The notes below the pieces were generated by a model that made no database searches, was not told where the DNA came from, and saw only the letters and a program-made list of their open reading frames with translations. Of a DNA stretch of 39,528 bases, positions 33,028 through 39,528 are shown piece after piece. Position 1 is the first letter of the stretch. Each line of letters starts with the position of its first letter. A program made the translations under genes and the position numbers. This DNA comes from an uncultured Collinsella sp. (GTDB lineage Bacteria > Actinomycetota > Coriobacteriia > Coriobacteriales > Coriobacteriaceae): the NCBI GenBank assembly GCA_934630385.1, contig CAKTWE010000010.1, forward strand, positions 1-39,528, given 5' to 3'.

Positions 33028-33059
33028 TTCGAAACTAATTTGCATAGAATTGTTTCGAA
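33028..33059. promoter_or_regulatory. Inverted repeat TTCGAAAC / GTTTCGAA upstream of argR
   Basis: TTCGAAAC (33028-33035) and GTTTCGAA (33052-33059) are separated by 16 bases, starting 11 bases after the stop of the glycosyltransferase-like gene. It may be an operator for argR transcription or a weak 3' hairpin. Confidence 0.4.
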
Positions 33060-33100
33060 ATGCGTTCTTATACACAAAAGCTCTCAAATAGCGCTAAACT

Positions 33101-33115
33101 ATTCAGTTATTGAAT
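33101..33115. promoter_or_regulatory. ATTCA-N5-TGAAT dyad upstream of argR
   Basis: A perfect dyad, ATTCA GTTAT TGAAT, lies 35 bases before the argR start. A TAAACT hexamer just upstream (33095-33100) could be the -10. ArgR boxes contain TGAAT and ATTCA half-sites, so this may be an autoregulatory site, though the order of the halves is reversed from the usual one. Confidence 0.4.
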
Positions 33116-33149
33116 GATTGTCTCCGTCATCTATGGAGTGAGGTTTTGT

Positions 33150-33587
33150 ATGGCTAAAAAACGCAACGGGCGCCAGGATGCCATCAGAGATATTGTGCGC
33201 AACAAAGACGTCCGTACGCAGCGCGTGCTGGTGGACGAGCTGCGCGCCATGGGTTTCGATTGCACGCAGGCGACGGTTTCGCGCGATATCGCGGATATGG
33301 GGCTTCGTAAGCTTCCCGAGGGCATTTACGTCCTGGCCGAGGACTTGCACCTGCAGCGCATGGTTTCGGAGCTGGTAACGGGTGTTCTGCGCACCGATAA
33401 CCTGGTTTTGATCAAAGCGCAGCCCGGTACCGCTTCGGGTATTGCCGCCGCCGTTGATGCCGCCGAGCTGCCTGATGTTCTTGGCTCGCTCGCCGGCAAT
33501 GACACCATCTTGGTTATCGCCCAAACGGCCGAGGATGGTGAGCGCCTGGAGGCGCTGATCAACAAGCTGAGCAACTCTCGCAAGTAG
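33150..33587 (+). CDS. argR: Arginine repressor ArgR
   Basis: The 145-residue protein has the N-terminal winged helix (QRVLVDELRAMGF, TQATVSRDIADMGLRKL) and the C-terminal hexamerisation and arginine-binding domain (QPGTASGIAAAVDAA; LAGNDTILVI). It represses arginine biosynthesis and often activates catabolism when arginine is present. I chose ATG 33150 behind GGAGTGAGG; the open frame extends 12 codons upstream without support. No arginine genes are adjacent, so it acts elsewhere, unless it touches the carbamoyltransferase/carbamate kinase genes. Confidence 0.95.
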   Translation: MAKKRNGRQDAIRDIVRNKDVRTQRVLVDELRAMGFDCTQATVSRDIADMGLRKLPEGIYVLAEDLHLQRMVSELVTGVLRTDNLVLIKAQPGTASGIAAAVDAAELPDVLGSLAGNDTILVIAQTAEDGERLEALINKLSNSRK

Positions 33588-33637
33588 GGGGAGGCGCTGA
33601 GTGCGGATTGTGCCGCACGGCGGTTATATGAGTTTAT

Positions 33638-33671
33638 AGGGGACGTCGACGATGGCCGGCGTCCCCTTTCT
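33638..33671 (+). terminator. Intrinsic terminator after argR
   Basis: AGGGGACGTCG (33638-33648) pairs with CGGCGTCCCCT (33657-33667), 11 pairs with one wobble, followed by TTCT. A smaller hairpin (GTGCGG / CCGCAC, 33601-33618) lies closer to the gene. Confidence 0.65.
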
Positions 33672-33706
33672 GTTGCCGCCTAAGGGAAGTGCGGGAGCCC
33701 TTTACA

Positions 33707-33750
33707 GCAAAAGGGCGCCCGAGCAGGTTGCGTACTGCTCGGGCGCCCTT
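33707..33750 (-). terminator. Intrinsic terminator of the penicillin-binding protein gene
   Basis: A perfect 16-base inverted repeat (33711-33726 and 33735-33750, AAGGGCGCCCGAGCAG) with an eight-base loop. On the minus strand TTTT follows the stem, so it ends transcription of the leftward gene; it may also block readthrough from argR. Confidence 0.9.
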
Positions 33751-33770
33751 GATTGGCTATGAACGGGTAC

Positions 33771-35975
33771 CTACTGGCCCGTGGAAGGATCGGGTGTGGG
33801 CGTAGGCGTGGGCGTGGGCGTGGGGGAGCCGCCTTCGCCGCCTTCGCCACCGCTGCCGTCGCCGCCGGTCGACCCGCCGGTCGACCCGCCGGTCGTACCG
33901 GTGCCGCCGGAGGTTTCGCCACCTGTGGTCTCGGTCGTCGTGGTCGTTGTCGTGGTGGTCTCTTCCTCCTCTTCCTCCTCTTCCTCCTCGTCCTTGTCCT
34001 TGTCCTCATCGTCTTTCTTTTTATTGCTGGTGCCGTAGAACTTCCAGGCGTTGTTGTTCTTGTACGTGGGGGCCGTTCCGGTCGGGAACTCCTCGCGCTC
34101 GGTGCCGGCCAAGACGGTGTCCATAAACTTTTTAAAGACGGGCAGGTTGGTCTGCGAGCCAAACAGATCGGCCCCGTACTTTTGGATGGGGATTTCGCCT
34201 GCGGAATAGCCGGTCCACAGCGCGCACGCTAGCTGCGGGGTATAGCCGCAGAACCACAGGTTGGTGTTGTCATCGGTGGTACCGGTCTTGCCTGCATAGG
34301 GCTGGCTGACGCTCAGGGCGCCGTCGGCGCCCGTTCCGCTGCCCTTCATAACGCCAGTTAGGACATCGGTCACCGCCGCGGCTTCGCCCGCAGAGAGCAC
34401 CTGCTTGGGGTCGTCGGTGTGCTGGTAGAGTACCGAGCCGGTGCGCGATTCGATCTCGGTAATGGCGATCGGCTGGCGATAGTAACCACCGTTGGCAAAC
34501 GTGCCGTAGGCAGAGGCCATTTCGAGCGGCGAAATCGAACCAGGGCCGAGCGTCATGACGGGGACGTCCTCGATATTTCCGTCGGAGGTGTCAATGCCAA
34601 GCTTTTTGACGAGCGAGAGAATCTTGTCGTTACCGATGGCGTCTGCCACCTGGATATACGCGGTGTTGGACGATACGGCCGTTGCCTGCTTGAGCGAGAT
34701 GTTGCCATAGCTCGTGTTGGCGTAGTTTTGCACCTTAGTTGTGGTGCCCTTTACCGTAAGCGGCGAGTTGCAGTTGAGGGTAATGTTGGGGTTCATGCCA
34801 TTTTGAATGGCGGTTGCCAGCGTAAAGGCCTTAAACGTGGAGCCCACGGGACGCTTGGCCGTGGCGTGGTTGACGTGGCTCTCGTCGGCGTTGTAGTCGT
34901 AGCCACCCACCATGCACTTGATGTAGCCGGTCTTGGGGTCGACAACGACCATGCCCATGTCCAGGCCGTCGAGCGAAAGCGTATCGAGCTGGGTGCGGAC
35001 GGCGTCCTCAGCTACCTGCTGCATGGTCGGGTCGATGGTGGTCTTGACGGTCAGGCCGCCCTTAAAGAGCACGTCGGTGGAGAACTCCTGCTCCAGGAGC
35101 TTCTTAACATAGGACACAAAGTAGGGCTGAGAGTACACGTCGACACCGCTGCCCGAAATCTCGGTCACGTTAAGGGTGATGGGCTCGGCCTGAGCGGCAT
35201 CGTGCTCCTCCTGCGTGATATGGCCCAGGCGCAGCATGTTGTCGAGGACCTTGTTGCGGCGGGAGAGCGCCAAGTCGGGGTTGACCGTGGGGTCGTACTG
35301 CGACGGCGAGTTGGGAAGGCCGATGAGCAGCGCGGCCTCGCTCAGGGTGAGGTCGGCGGCACTCTTGGACAGGTAGGTCTCGGCGGCGGCCTCGATGCCG
35401 TAGGCGCCGTGGCCGTAATAGATGGTGTTGAGGTACATCATAAGGATCTCGTCCTTGGAGTACATCTCTTCCATCTTGATGGCGATATAGGCCTCGCGCA
35501 CCTTACGCTCGATGGTCGAATCGAACTGCTCCTCCTGCAGGATGGTGTTGCGTACCAGCTGCTGGGTGATGGTCGATGCGCCCTCGTGGCCACCGGAGAC
35601 GGTTGCCACGGCGGCACGCGCGATGCCCCACAGGTCGATACCGCCGTGCTCGTAGAAGCGCTCGTCCTCAACGTCGACGGTGCCCTGCAGCACGTACGGA
35701 GAGACCTGGTCCTTGGTGACGGACTTGCGGTTTTGCGTGTAGAAGCTCGCGATCTTGTTGCCGTTGCAATCGACGATTTCGGTGGGTTCGCTTACCAGAT
35801 AGGCATTGGCGTCGGTGTAGTCGGGCAGATCGGACAGCCAGCGGTTGACGTTACCGATCATGCCGATGCCAAATGCCACGCCCGCGATAAGCAAAAAGCC
35901 CAAAAACGAGAGCAGAATCATGGGCAGGGCATGCGTCTTGGAACGACTGCGTCCCTGTCGTTGGCGAGGACCCAT
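33771..35975 (-). CDS. Class A penicillin-binding protein (transglycosylase/transpeptidase)
   Basis: The 734-residue protein builds peptidoglycan. One N-terminal membrane helix (about 18-41) follows a basic stretch. The GT51 transglycosylase domain shows EDERFYEHGG (103-112, catalytic Glu) and STITQQ (134-139). The transpeptidase has S379-x-x-K382 (GSTFK), SSN at 435-437 and KTGT at 563-566. The C-terminal 90 or so residues are low complexity: a run of nine Glu, a run of nine Thr, Gly/Ser repeats and a Pro-Thr repeat (PTPTPTP). The acidic and Thr tail lies outside the cell and may cross the wall. GGAGG precedes ATG 35973-35975. It is divergent from the U32 gene. Confidence 0.95.
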   Translation of the reverse strand: MGPRQRQGRSRSKTHALPMILLSFLGFLLIAGVAFGIGMIGNVNRWLSDLPDYTDANAYLVSEPTEIVDCNGNKIASFYTQNRKSVTKDQVSPYVLQGTVDVEDERFYEHGGIDLWGIARAAVATVSGGHEGASTITQQLVRNTILQEEQFDSTIERKVREAYIAIKMEEMYSKDEILMMYLNTIYYGHGAYGIEAAAETYLSKSAADLTLSEAALLIGLPNSPSQYDPTVNPDLALSRRNKVLDNMLRLGHITQEEHDAAQAEPITLNVTEISGSGVDVYSQPYFVSYVKKLLEQEFSTDVLFKGGLTVKTTIDPTMQQVAEDAVRTQLDTLSLDGLDMGMVVVDPKTGYIKCMVGGYDYNADESHVNHATAKRPVGSTFKAFTLATAIQNGMNPNITLNCNSPLTVKGTTTKVQNYANTSYGNISLKQATAVSSNTAYIQVADAIGNDKILSLVKKLGIDTSDGNIEDVPVMTLGPGSISPLEMASAYGTFANGGYYRQPIAITEIESRTGSVLYQHTDDPKQVLSAGEAAAVTDVLTGVMKGSGTGADGALSVSQPYAGKTGTTDDNTNLWFCGYTPQLACALWTGYSAGEIPIQKYGADLFGSQTNLPVFKKFMDTVLAGTEREEFPTGTAPTYKNNNAWKFYGTSNKKKDDEDKDKDEEEEEEEEEETTTTTTTTTETTGGETSGGTGTTGGSTGGSTGGDGSGGEGGEGGSPTPTPTPTPTPDPSTGQ

Positions 35976-36141
35976 ATATCGACCTCCAGGTATGTCGTGC
36001 CGGGCGGTTTGGTTGGCACCGCCGGGACAGGATGGACATAAGTTATTACACGATAAACCAAACCGGGGTGTGCAAGGCCTCGTGTATGCTGGGTAATGGC
36101 AATTTTCAGAGTGACTGCATACCTTGGTGAGGAGTTTGCCG

Positions 36142-38121
36142 ATGGCGATTCGGACGATGGGGCCGAACGAACAATATGAGAAGAGGCCGGGGGCTGCCGG
36201 GACGGCGCTGCCCGAGCTGTTGGCGCCTGCGGGCGGGCTCGATCAGATGCTCGCTGCTATTGCGGCGGGCGCCGACGCCGTCTATGCGGGTCTGGGCGGA
36301 TTTAACGCTCGCGTGAGCGCACACGGTTTTACCGACGACGAGTTCGCTCGCGGCTGTGCCGTGGCGCATGCACATGGTGTGCGCATGTATGCGACGCTTA
36401 ACGTGTTCGTGTTTGATGACGAGTTGGCAGATGCGGTGGCGTTGGGGGTCCATGCGCTGGGGCTGGGCGCCGATGCCCTGATTGTTGCCGATGCCGGATT
36501 GGTATGCGCGCTGCGTGCGGCGATTCCCGGTGTCGAGATTCACCTGTCCACACAGGCGGGCGTTCATAGCGAAGGTGCCGTGCAACTGGCAGCCGACGAG
36601 CTGGGCGTTGAGCGTGTGACGACCGCGCGCGAGCTGACGGTCGACGAGATTGCCGTCTTGTGCGACACAGGCGTGCCCATCGAGGTGTTCTGTCACGGTG
36701 CCATCTGCATTGCCTACTCGGGTGCTTGTGAGTTCTCTGCCCTGCGACGCGGGCGCTCGGCGATGCGCGGGGACTGTACGCAGCCGTGCCGCCTGGCGTA
36801 TGACCTGGTGGACGAGGCGGGGGAGAGCGTCGTCGCCGTTGAGGGCGAACGACTGCTGTGCCCGCGTGATTACTTGGGTATCGAGCATCTGCCCGAGCTC
36901 GTTGCCGCCGGGGTGGCGTCGCTCAAGATCGAGGGTCGCATGAAAAATCCCGACTATGTGTTCAACGTGGTGCGGGTGTGGCGCCGAGCGCTCGACATGC
37001 TGCGCGACGGCACGTGGGATGCTGCTGACGTGGATGCACTCGAGCGCGAGCTGGGCCGGTCGTTCAACCGCGGGTTTACCGACGCGTATCTGCGGGGGCG
37101 TTCGGGTGCCGAGCTTATGAGCTTTGAGCGTGCGATCAACCAAGGCGTGCGCGTGGGACGCCTGGTGACCGTGGGCCACGAGGAAGTGACCGTCGAGCTC
37201 GATGCCGCCGTGGCGGCGGGCGATACGCTCGAGATCAGGTTTTATCCAGGTGCCGACGCGCGTCCCGATGTGCCCAAGCGCTGGCCGCAGGTGCCCTGTC
37301 CGGTAAGTGCCGCGGCGGGGGAACGGGTCGTCGTGCACTGCAAGCGCAAGGTCGATGCGGGCTGCGAGGTGTACTTGATTCGCAGTGCTGGCGTGCTGGA
37401 ACAGACGGCGGCGGCTTTGGAACGCATGAGGGTCGAGGCGGATGCGGTAGCGCCCACTGTGCGTGCCGTTGAGGTGTTGCCGTTTGAGGGCGTTCTGGCG
37501 GATGGCATTGCGCCGTTGGCGGAGCCGGCGGGACTTGCGGAGTCGGCGGAGCGCGGGGTTCTTACTCGCATGGCCTTTGCTTGGGAGCTGATGGACCAAG
37601 ATCCGCGCGATGAGCGCGATCTGTCCAGTGCGACTGTGGTGCTCGACGAAGTGTGCCGCTCGGGCGACGCCGAGCGGACTCGGGCGCTCATGCAACGTGC
37701 CGGGCGTGTGGTTTGCCGCAACCTGGGTCAGGTGGCGATGGCCCGCGAGCTGGGCATGACATTTGACATTGCAGCGCCGGTGTTTTGCGCCAACCGTGCC
37801 ACGCTTGCTTGGATGCGCGGGCTTGGCGCGGGGCGGGTGTACATGCCGGCCGAGTTGCTCGGCAATGACAAGGAGCGTATTGCCGAGCTGGCTGCCGAAC
37901 CTGGCGTCCTTGGGCCCATCGACGCCGACCGGCCCGAGCTTATGGTGTCCGAGCATTGCCTGCTGACCGCCGAGGGCGTCTGCGCGACGGATGCGACGGG
38001 GCAGGTCCATTGCCGCGACTGCTCACGTCGTCGGCAAACGCGCTATTTGGTTGAACGTGACGGCACGCGCCTGCCGGTTGCCGTTGACACGTGCGGCAGG
38101 ACGAGGATTTTCCTGTCGTAG
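36142..38121 (+). CDS. Peptidase U32 family protein (RlhA/YegQ-like, long form)
   Basis: The 659-residue protein has the U32 signature: LLAPAGGLDQMLAAIAAGADAVYAGL near the N-terminus, FCHGAICIAYSGAC with its cysteines, and MRGDCTQPCR, together supplying the cluster of cysteines that binds an iron-sulfur centre in characterised relatives. Family members such as RlhA hydroxylate 23S rRNA and TrhP modifies tRNA; true protease activity is rare. A second half of about 300 residues (DUF3656-like) is present as in the long RlhA form. A C-terminal CRDCSRRRQTRY adds more cysteines. I chose ATG 36142 (GTGAGGAG upstream) over a GTG six codons earlier. The precise RNA target is not provable here. Confidence 0.9.
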   Translation: MAIRTMGPNEQYEKRPGAAGTALPELLAPAGGLDQMLAAIAAGADAVYAGLGGFNARVSAHGFTDDEFARGCAVAHAHGVRMYATLNVFVFDDELADAVALGVHALGLGADALIVADAGLVCALRAAIPGVEIHLSTQAGVHSEGAVQLAADELGVERVTTARELTVDEIAVLCDTGVPIEVFCHGAICIAYSGACEFSALRRGRSAMRGDCTQPCRLAYDLVDEAGESVVAVEGERLLCPRDYLGIEHLPELVAAGVASLKIEGRMKNPDYVFNVVRVWRRALDMLRDGTWDAADVDALERELGRSFNRGFTDAYLRGRSGAELMSFERAINQGVRVGRLVTVGHEEVTVELDAAVAAGDTLEIRFYPGADARPDVPKRWPQVPCPVSAAAGERVVVHCKRKVDAGCEVYLIRSAGVLEQTAAALERMRVEADAVAPTVRAVEVLPFEGVLADGIAPLAEPAGLAESAERGVLTRMAFAWELMDQDPRDERDLSSATVVLDEVCRSGDAERTRALMQRAGRVVCRNLGQVAMARELGMTFDIAAPVFCANRATLAWMRGLGAGRVYMPAELLGNDKERIAELAAEPGVLGPIDADRPELMVSEHCLLTAEGVCATDATGQVHCRDCSRRRQTRYLVERDGTRLPVAVDTCGRTRIFLS

Positions 38122-38217
38122 GTGCCGCGTCGCGTCAGTTTGTTATCATATGAGAGTTTATGGACTTCCAGCACCGCCGTTTTCGGCGAGGGTGCTATAG
38201 CAAAAGGAGGATACCCA

Positions 38218-39429
38218 ATGCTGTCTGTTGACGAGCAAATGCGTATCATCACCTCGGGCGCAGCGCAGATCGTCCCCGAGGCCGACCTTCGCAAGAAGCT
38301 TGAGAAGGGCGAGCCCCTCAACATCAAGCTCGGCGTCGATCCCACCAGCCCCGACCTGCACCTGGGCCACGCCGTGCCCCTGCGCAAGATGCGTCAGTTC
38401 CAGGACCTGGGCCACAACGTCACCCTCATTATCGGCAATGGTACCGCGCTGATCGGCGACCCCTCGGGCAAGAACTCCACCCGCCCGCAGCTTTCGCAGG
38501 AGCAAATCGAGGCCAACGCCGAGACCTATGTGAGCCAGGCCATGAAGATCCTGGATCCCGAGAAGACCACCATCGTGCACAACGGCGATTGGATCCTTTC
38601 GATGGACCTTGCCGGCCTGCTGCAGGTGTGCTCAAAGTTCACCGTCGCCCGCATCCTCGAGCGCGACGACTTTACCAAGCGCTACCAGTCCCAGACGCCG
38701 ATCGCCCTGCACGAGTTCCTGTACCCCGTGATGCAGGCATTCGACTCCGTGCAGATCAAGGCCGACGTCGAGATGGGCGGCACCGACCAGCTCTTTAACC
38801 TGCTCGCCGGCCGCGAGCTTATGGAGAAGATGGGCATGGAGCCGCAGATCGCGCTCACCATGCCGCTGCTCGAGGGTACCGACGGCGTGCGCAAGATGTC
38901 CAAGTCCTATGGCAACTACATCGGCCTGACCGACGCTCCCAAGGATATGTTCGGCAAGACCATGTCTATCCCCGACGAGATGATTGGCAAGTACTATCGT
39001 CTGGCCAGTTCGCTCACCCCGGCCGAGGTCGACAAGATCGACGCCGCCCTGGCCGACGGTTCCGCCGACCCCTACGAGCTCAAGCGCGCTCTAGGCCGCG
39101 ACCTGTGCGATACCTACCACGGCGCCGGTGCCGGCGACGAGGCCCAGGCCGAGTTCGACCGTGTGTTCAAGGAGGGCCAGCTTGCCGACTTCCCCGAGAA
39201 GCGCGTTGAGCTGGCTGTTAACGACGAGGGTCAGATCTACCTCGCCGGCCTGCTCAAGGACCTGGGTCTTTCGGCGAGCGCCGGCCAGGCCCGTCGCGAC
39301 ATCGACGGCGGCGGCGTCAAGATCAACGGCAAAGCCGTGGCTCCCAAGAGCTACAACATCGACCCCAGCGCCCTCAAGCCGGGCGACACCCTCTCCGTAG
39401 GCAAGCGCAAGGGCTTCAAGCTTATTTAG
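38218..39429 (+). CDS. tyrS: Tyrosyl-tRNA synthetase
   Basis: The 403-residue class I synthetase charges tRNA-Tyr. It carries HLGH (near residue 47), KMSKS (near 227) and the tyrosine-binding VEMGGTDQLFNL. The C-terminal S4-like RNA-binding domain (SAGQARRDIDGGGVKING) is complete. The HLGH/KMSKS combination is that of the TyrZ branch, distinct from the more common TyrS with KFGKT. AAAGGAGG precedes the ATG at 38218. The 96-base gap upstream holds a hairpin (AGCACC/GGTGCT with GCCG/CGGC inside) close to the ribosome binding site; no T-box leader is visible. Confidence 0.97.
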   Translation: MLSVDEQMRIITSGAAQIVPEADLRKKLEKGEPLNIKLGVDPTSPDLHLGHAVPLRKMRQFQDLGHNVTLIIGNGTALIGDPSGKNSTRPQLSQEQIEANAETYVSQAMKILDPEKTTIVHNGDWILSMDLAGLLQVCSKFTVARILERDDFTKRYQSQTPIALHEFLYPVMQAFDSVQIKADVEMGGTDQLFNLLAGRELMEKMGMEPQIALTMPLLEGTDGVRKMSKSYGNYIGLTDAPKDMFGKTMSIPDEMIGKYYRLASSLTPAEVDKIDAALADGSADPYELKRALGRDLCDTYHGAGAGDEAQAEFDRVFKEGQLADFPEKRVELAVNDEGQIYLAGLLKDLGLSASAGQARRDIDGGGVKINGKAVAPKSYNIDPSALKPGDTLSVGKRKGFKLI

Positions 39430-39455
39430 TTACGCGGTTTTACCAAACCGCGTAA
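39430..39455. terminator. Perfect hairpin directly after tyrS
   Basis: TTACGCGGTTT and AAACCGCGTAA form an 11-base perfect stem around TACC, beginning at the base after the tyrS stop. No T-run follows, so it may be a weak or Rho-assisted terminator, or a 3' stabiliser. The last 73 bases of the window hold no identified gene; GGCATGACC AGAC GGTCTATG at the very end could be half of another hairpin cut by the edge. Confidence 0.5.
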
Positions 39456-39528
39456 CCGGTCGACGCTGCGCGGGCTCCAGAGCGACAACTTGCCATTCAA
39501 AGAGGGCGGCATGACCAGACGGTCTATG

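Noticed and set aside
38149..38199. Short leader peptide (MRVYGLPAPPFSARVL) and attenuator for tyrS
   Set aside because: Only one Tyr codon, no good ribosome binding site and no terminator/antiterminator pair; the hairpin there lacks a T-run.
39511..39528. Start of a new gene (ATG after AAAGAGGGCGG) at the right edge
   Set aside because: Only six codons are visible, and the bases GGCATGACC/GGTCTATG look like one half of a hairpin cut by the edge.

Overview
The window is a GC-rich chromosomal segment of a bacterium that most resembles Collinsella or a close Coriobacteriia relative (an anaerobic gut actinobacterium). This is inferred from base composition, codon use, the protein sequences, a zinc-type S14 and frequent GTG/TTG starts. 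No rRNA gene is present to prove it. No rRNA, tRNA, complete insertion sequence or CRISPR array was seen.

Region 1 (1-5431, minus strand) is a defence island. A small ribbon-helix-helix protein, a GIY-YIG nuclease-like protein, a type I methylase (hsdM) and a specificity subunit (hsdS, cut by the left edge) are packed with 0-2 bases between genes; an unrecognised gene lies upstream. HsdS carries two internal DNA repeats at domain borders, the usual substrate for specificity switching. Region 2 (5432-8144) holds an orphan terminator, a phased array of short direct repeats with an exact 33-bp period just in front of an AAA/DUF4143 ATPase, and a proline-rich membrane protein.

Region 3 (8268-19302) is a purine/selenium-linked catabolic cluster of the E. 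coli ygeW-ygeX-ygeY-hyuA/yqeA-yqeB-yqeC/mocA type. A divergent YheO-like regulator faces ygeX, ygeY, ygeW, carbamate kinase, mocA and hyuA. Then come yqeC (opposite strand), yqeB and an XdhC-family gene. Clusters of this make-up are linked to anaerobic uric acid and purine breakdown in gut bacteria. Diaminopropionate lyase makes pyruvate and ammonia, the hydantoinase opens rings, carbamoyltransferase plus carbamate kinase could yield ATP, and MocA/YqeB/YqeC/XdhC mature a molybdenum hydroxylase. That hydroxylase is not in the window.

Region 4 (19303-21135) contains a zinc-ribbon membrane protein and two intergenic palindromic elements. Region 5 (21136-31816) is the spc/alpha ribosomal block: rplE, rpsN, rpsH, rplF, rplR, rpsE, rpmD, rplO, secY, adk, map, infA, rpmJ, rpsM, rpsK, rpsD, rpoA and rplQ, a strong terminator, then truA. 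It starts at rplE: the usual rplN, rplX and rpsQ are not upstream, and rplE has its own candidate promoter. Region 6 (31977-39528) has a glycosyltransferase-like gene, argR, a class A penicillin-binding protein, a U32 peptidase/rRNA hydroxylase homologue and tyrS.

The least explained signals are non-coding: the 33-bp phased array, and three long sequence-unrelated inverted repeats (about 10485-10608, 19306-19398 and 20770-20835) between otherwise ordinary genes.
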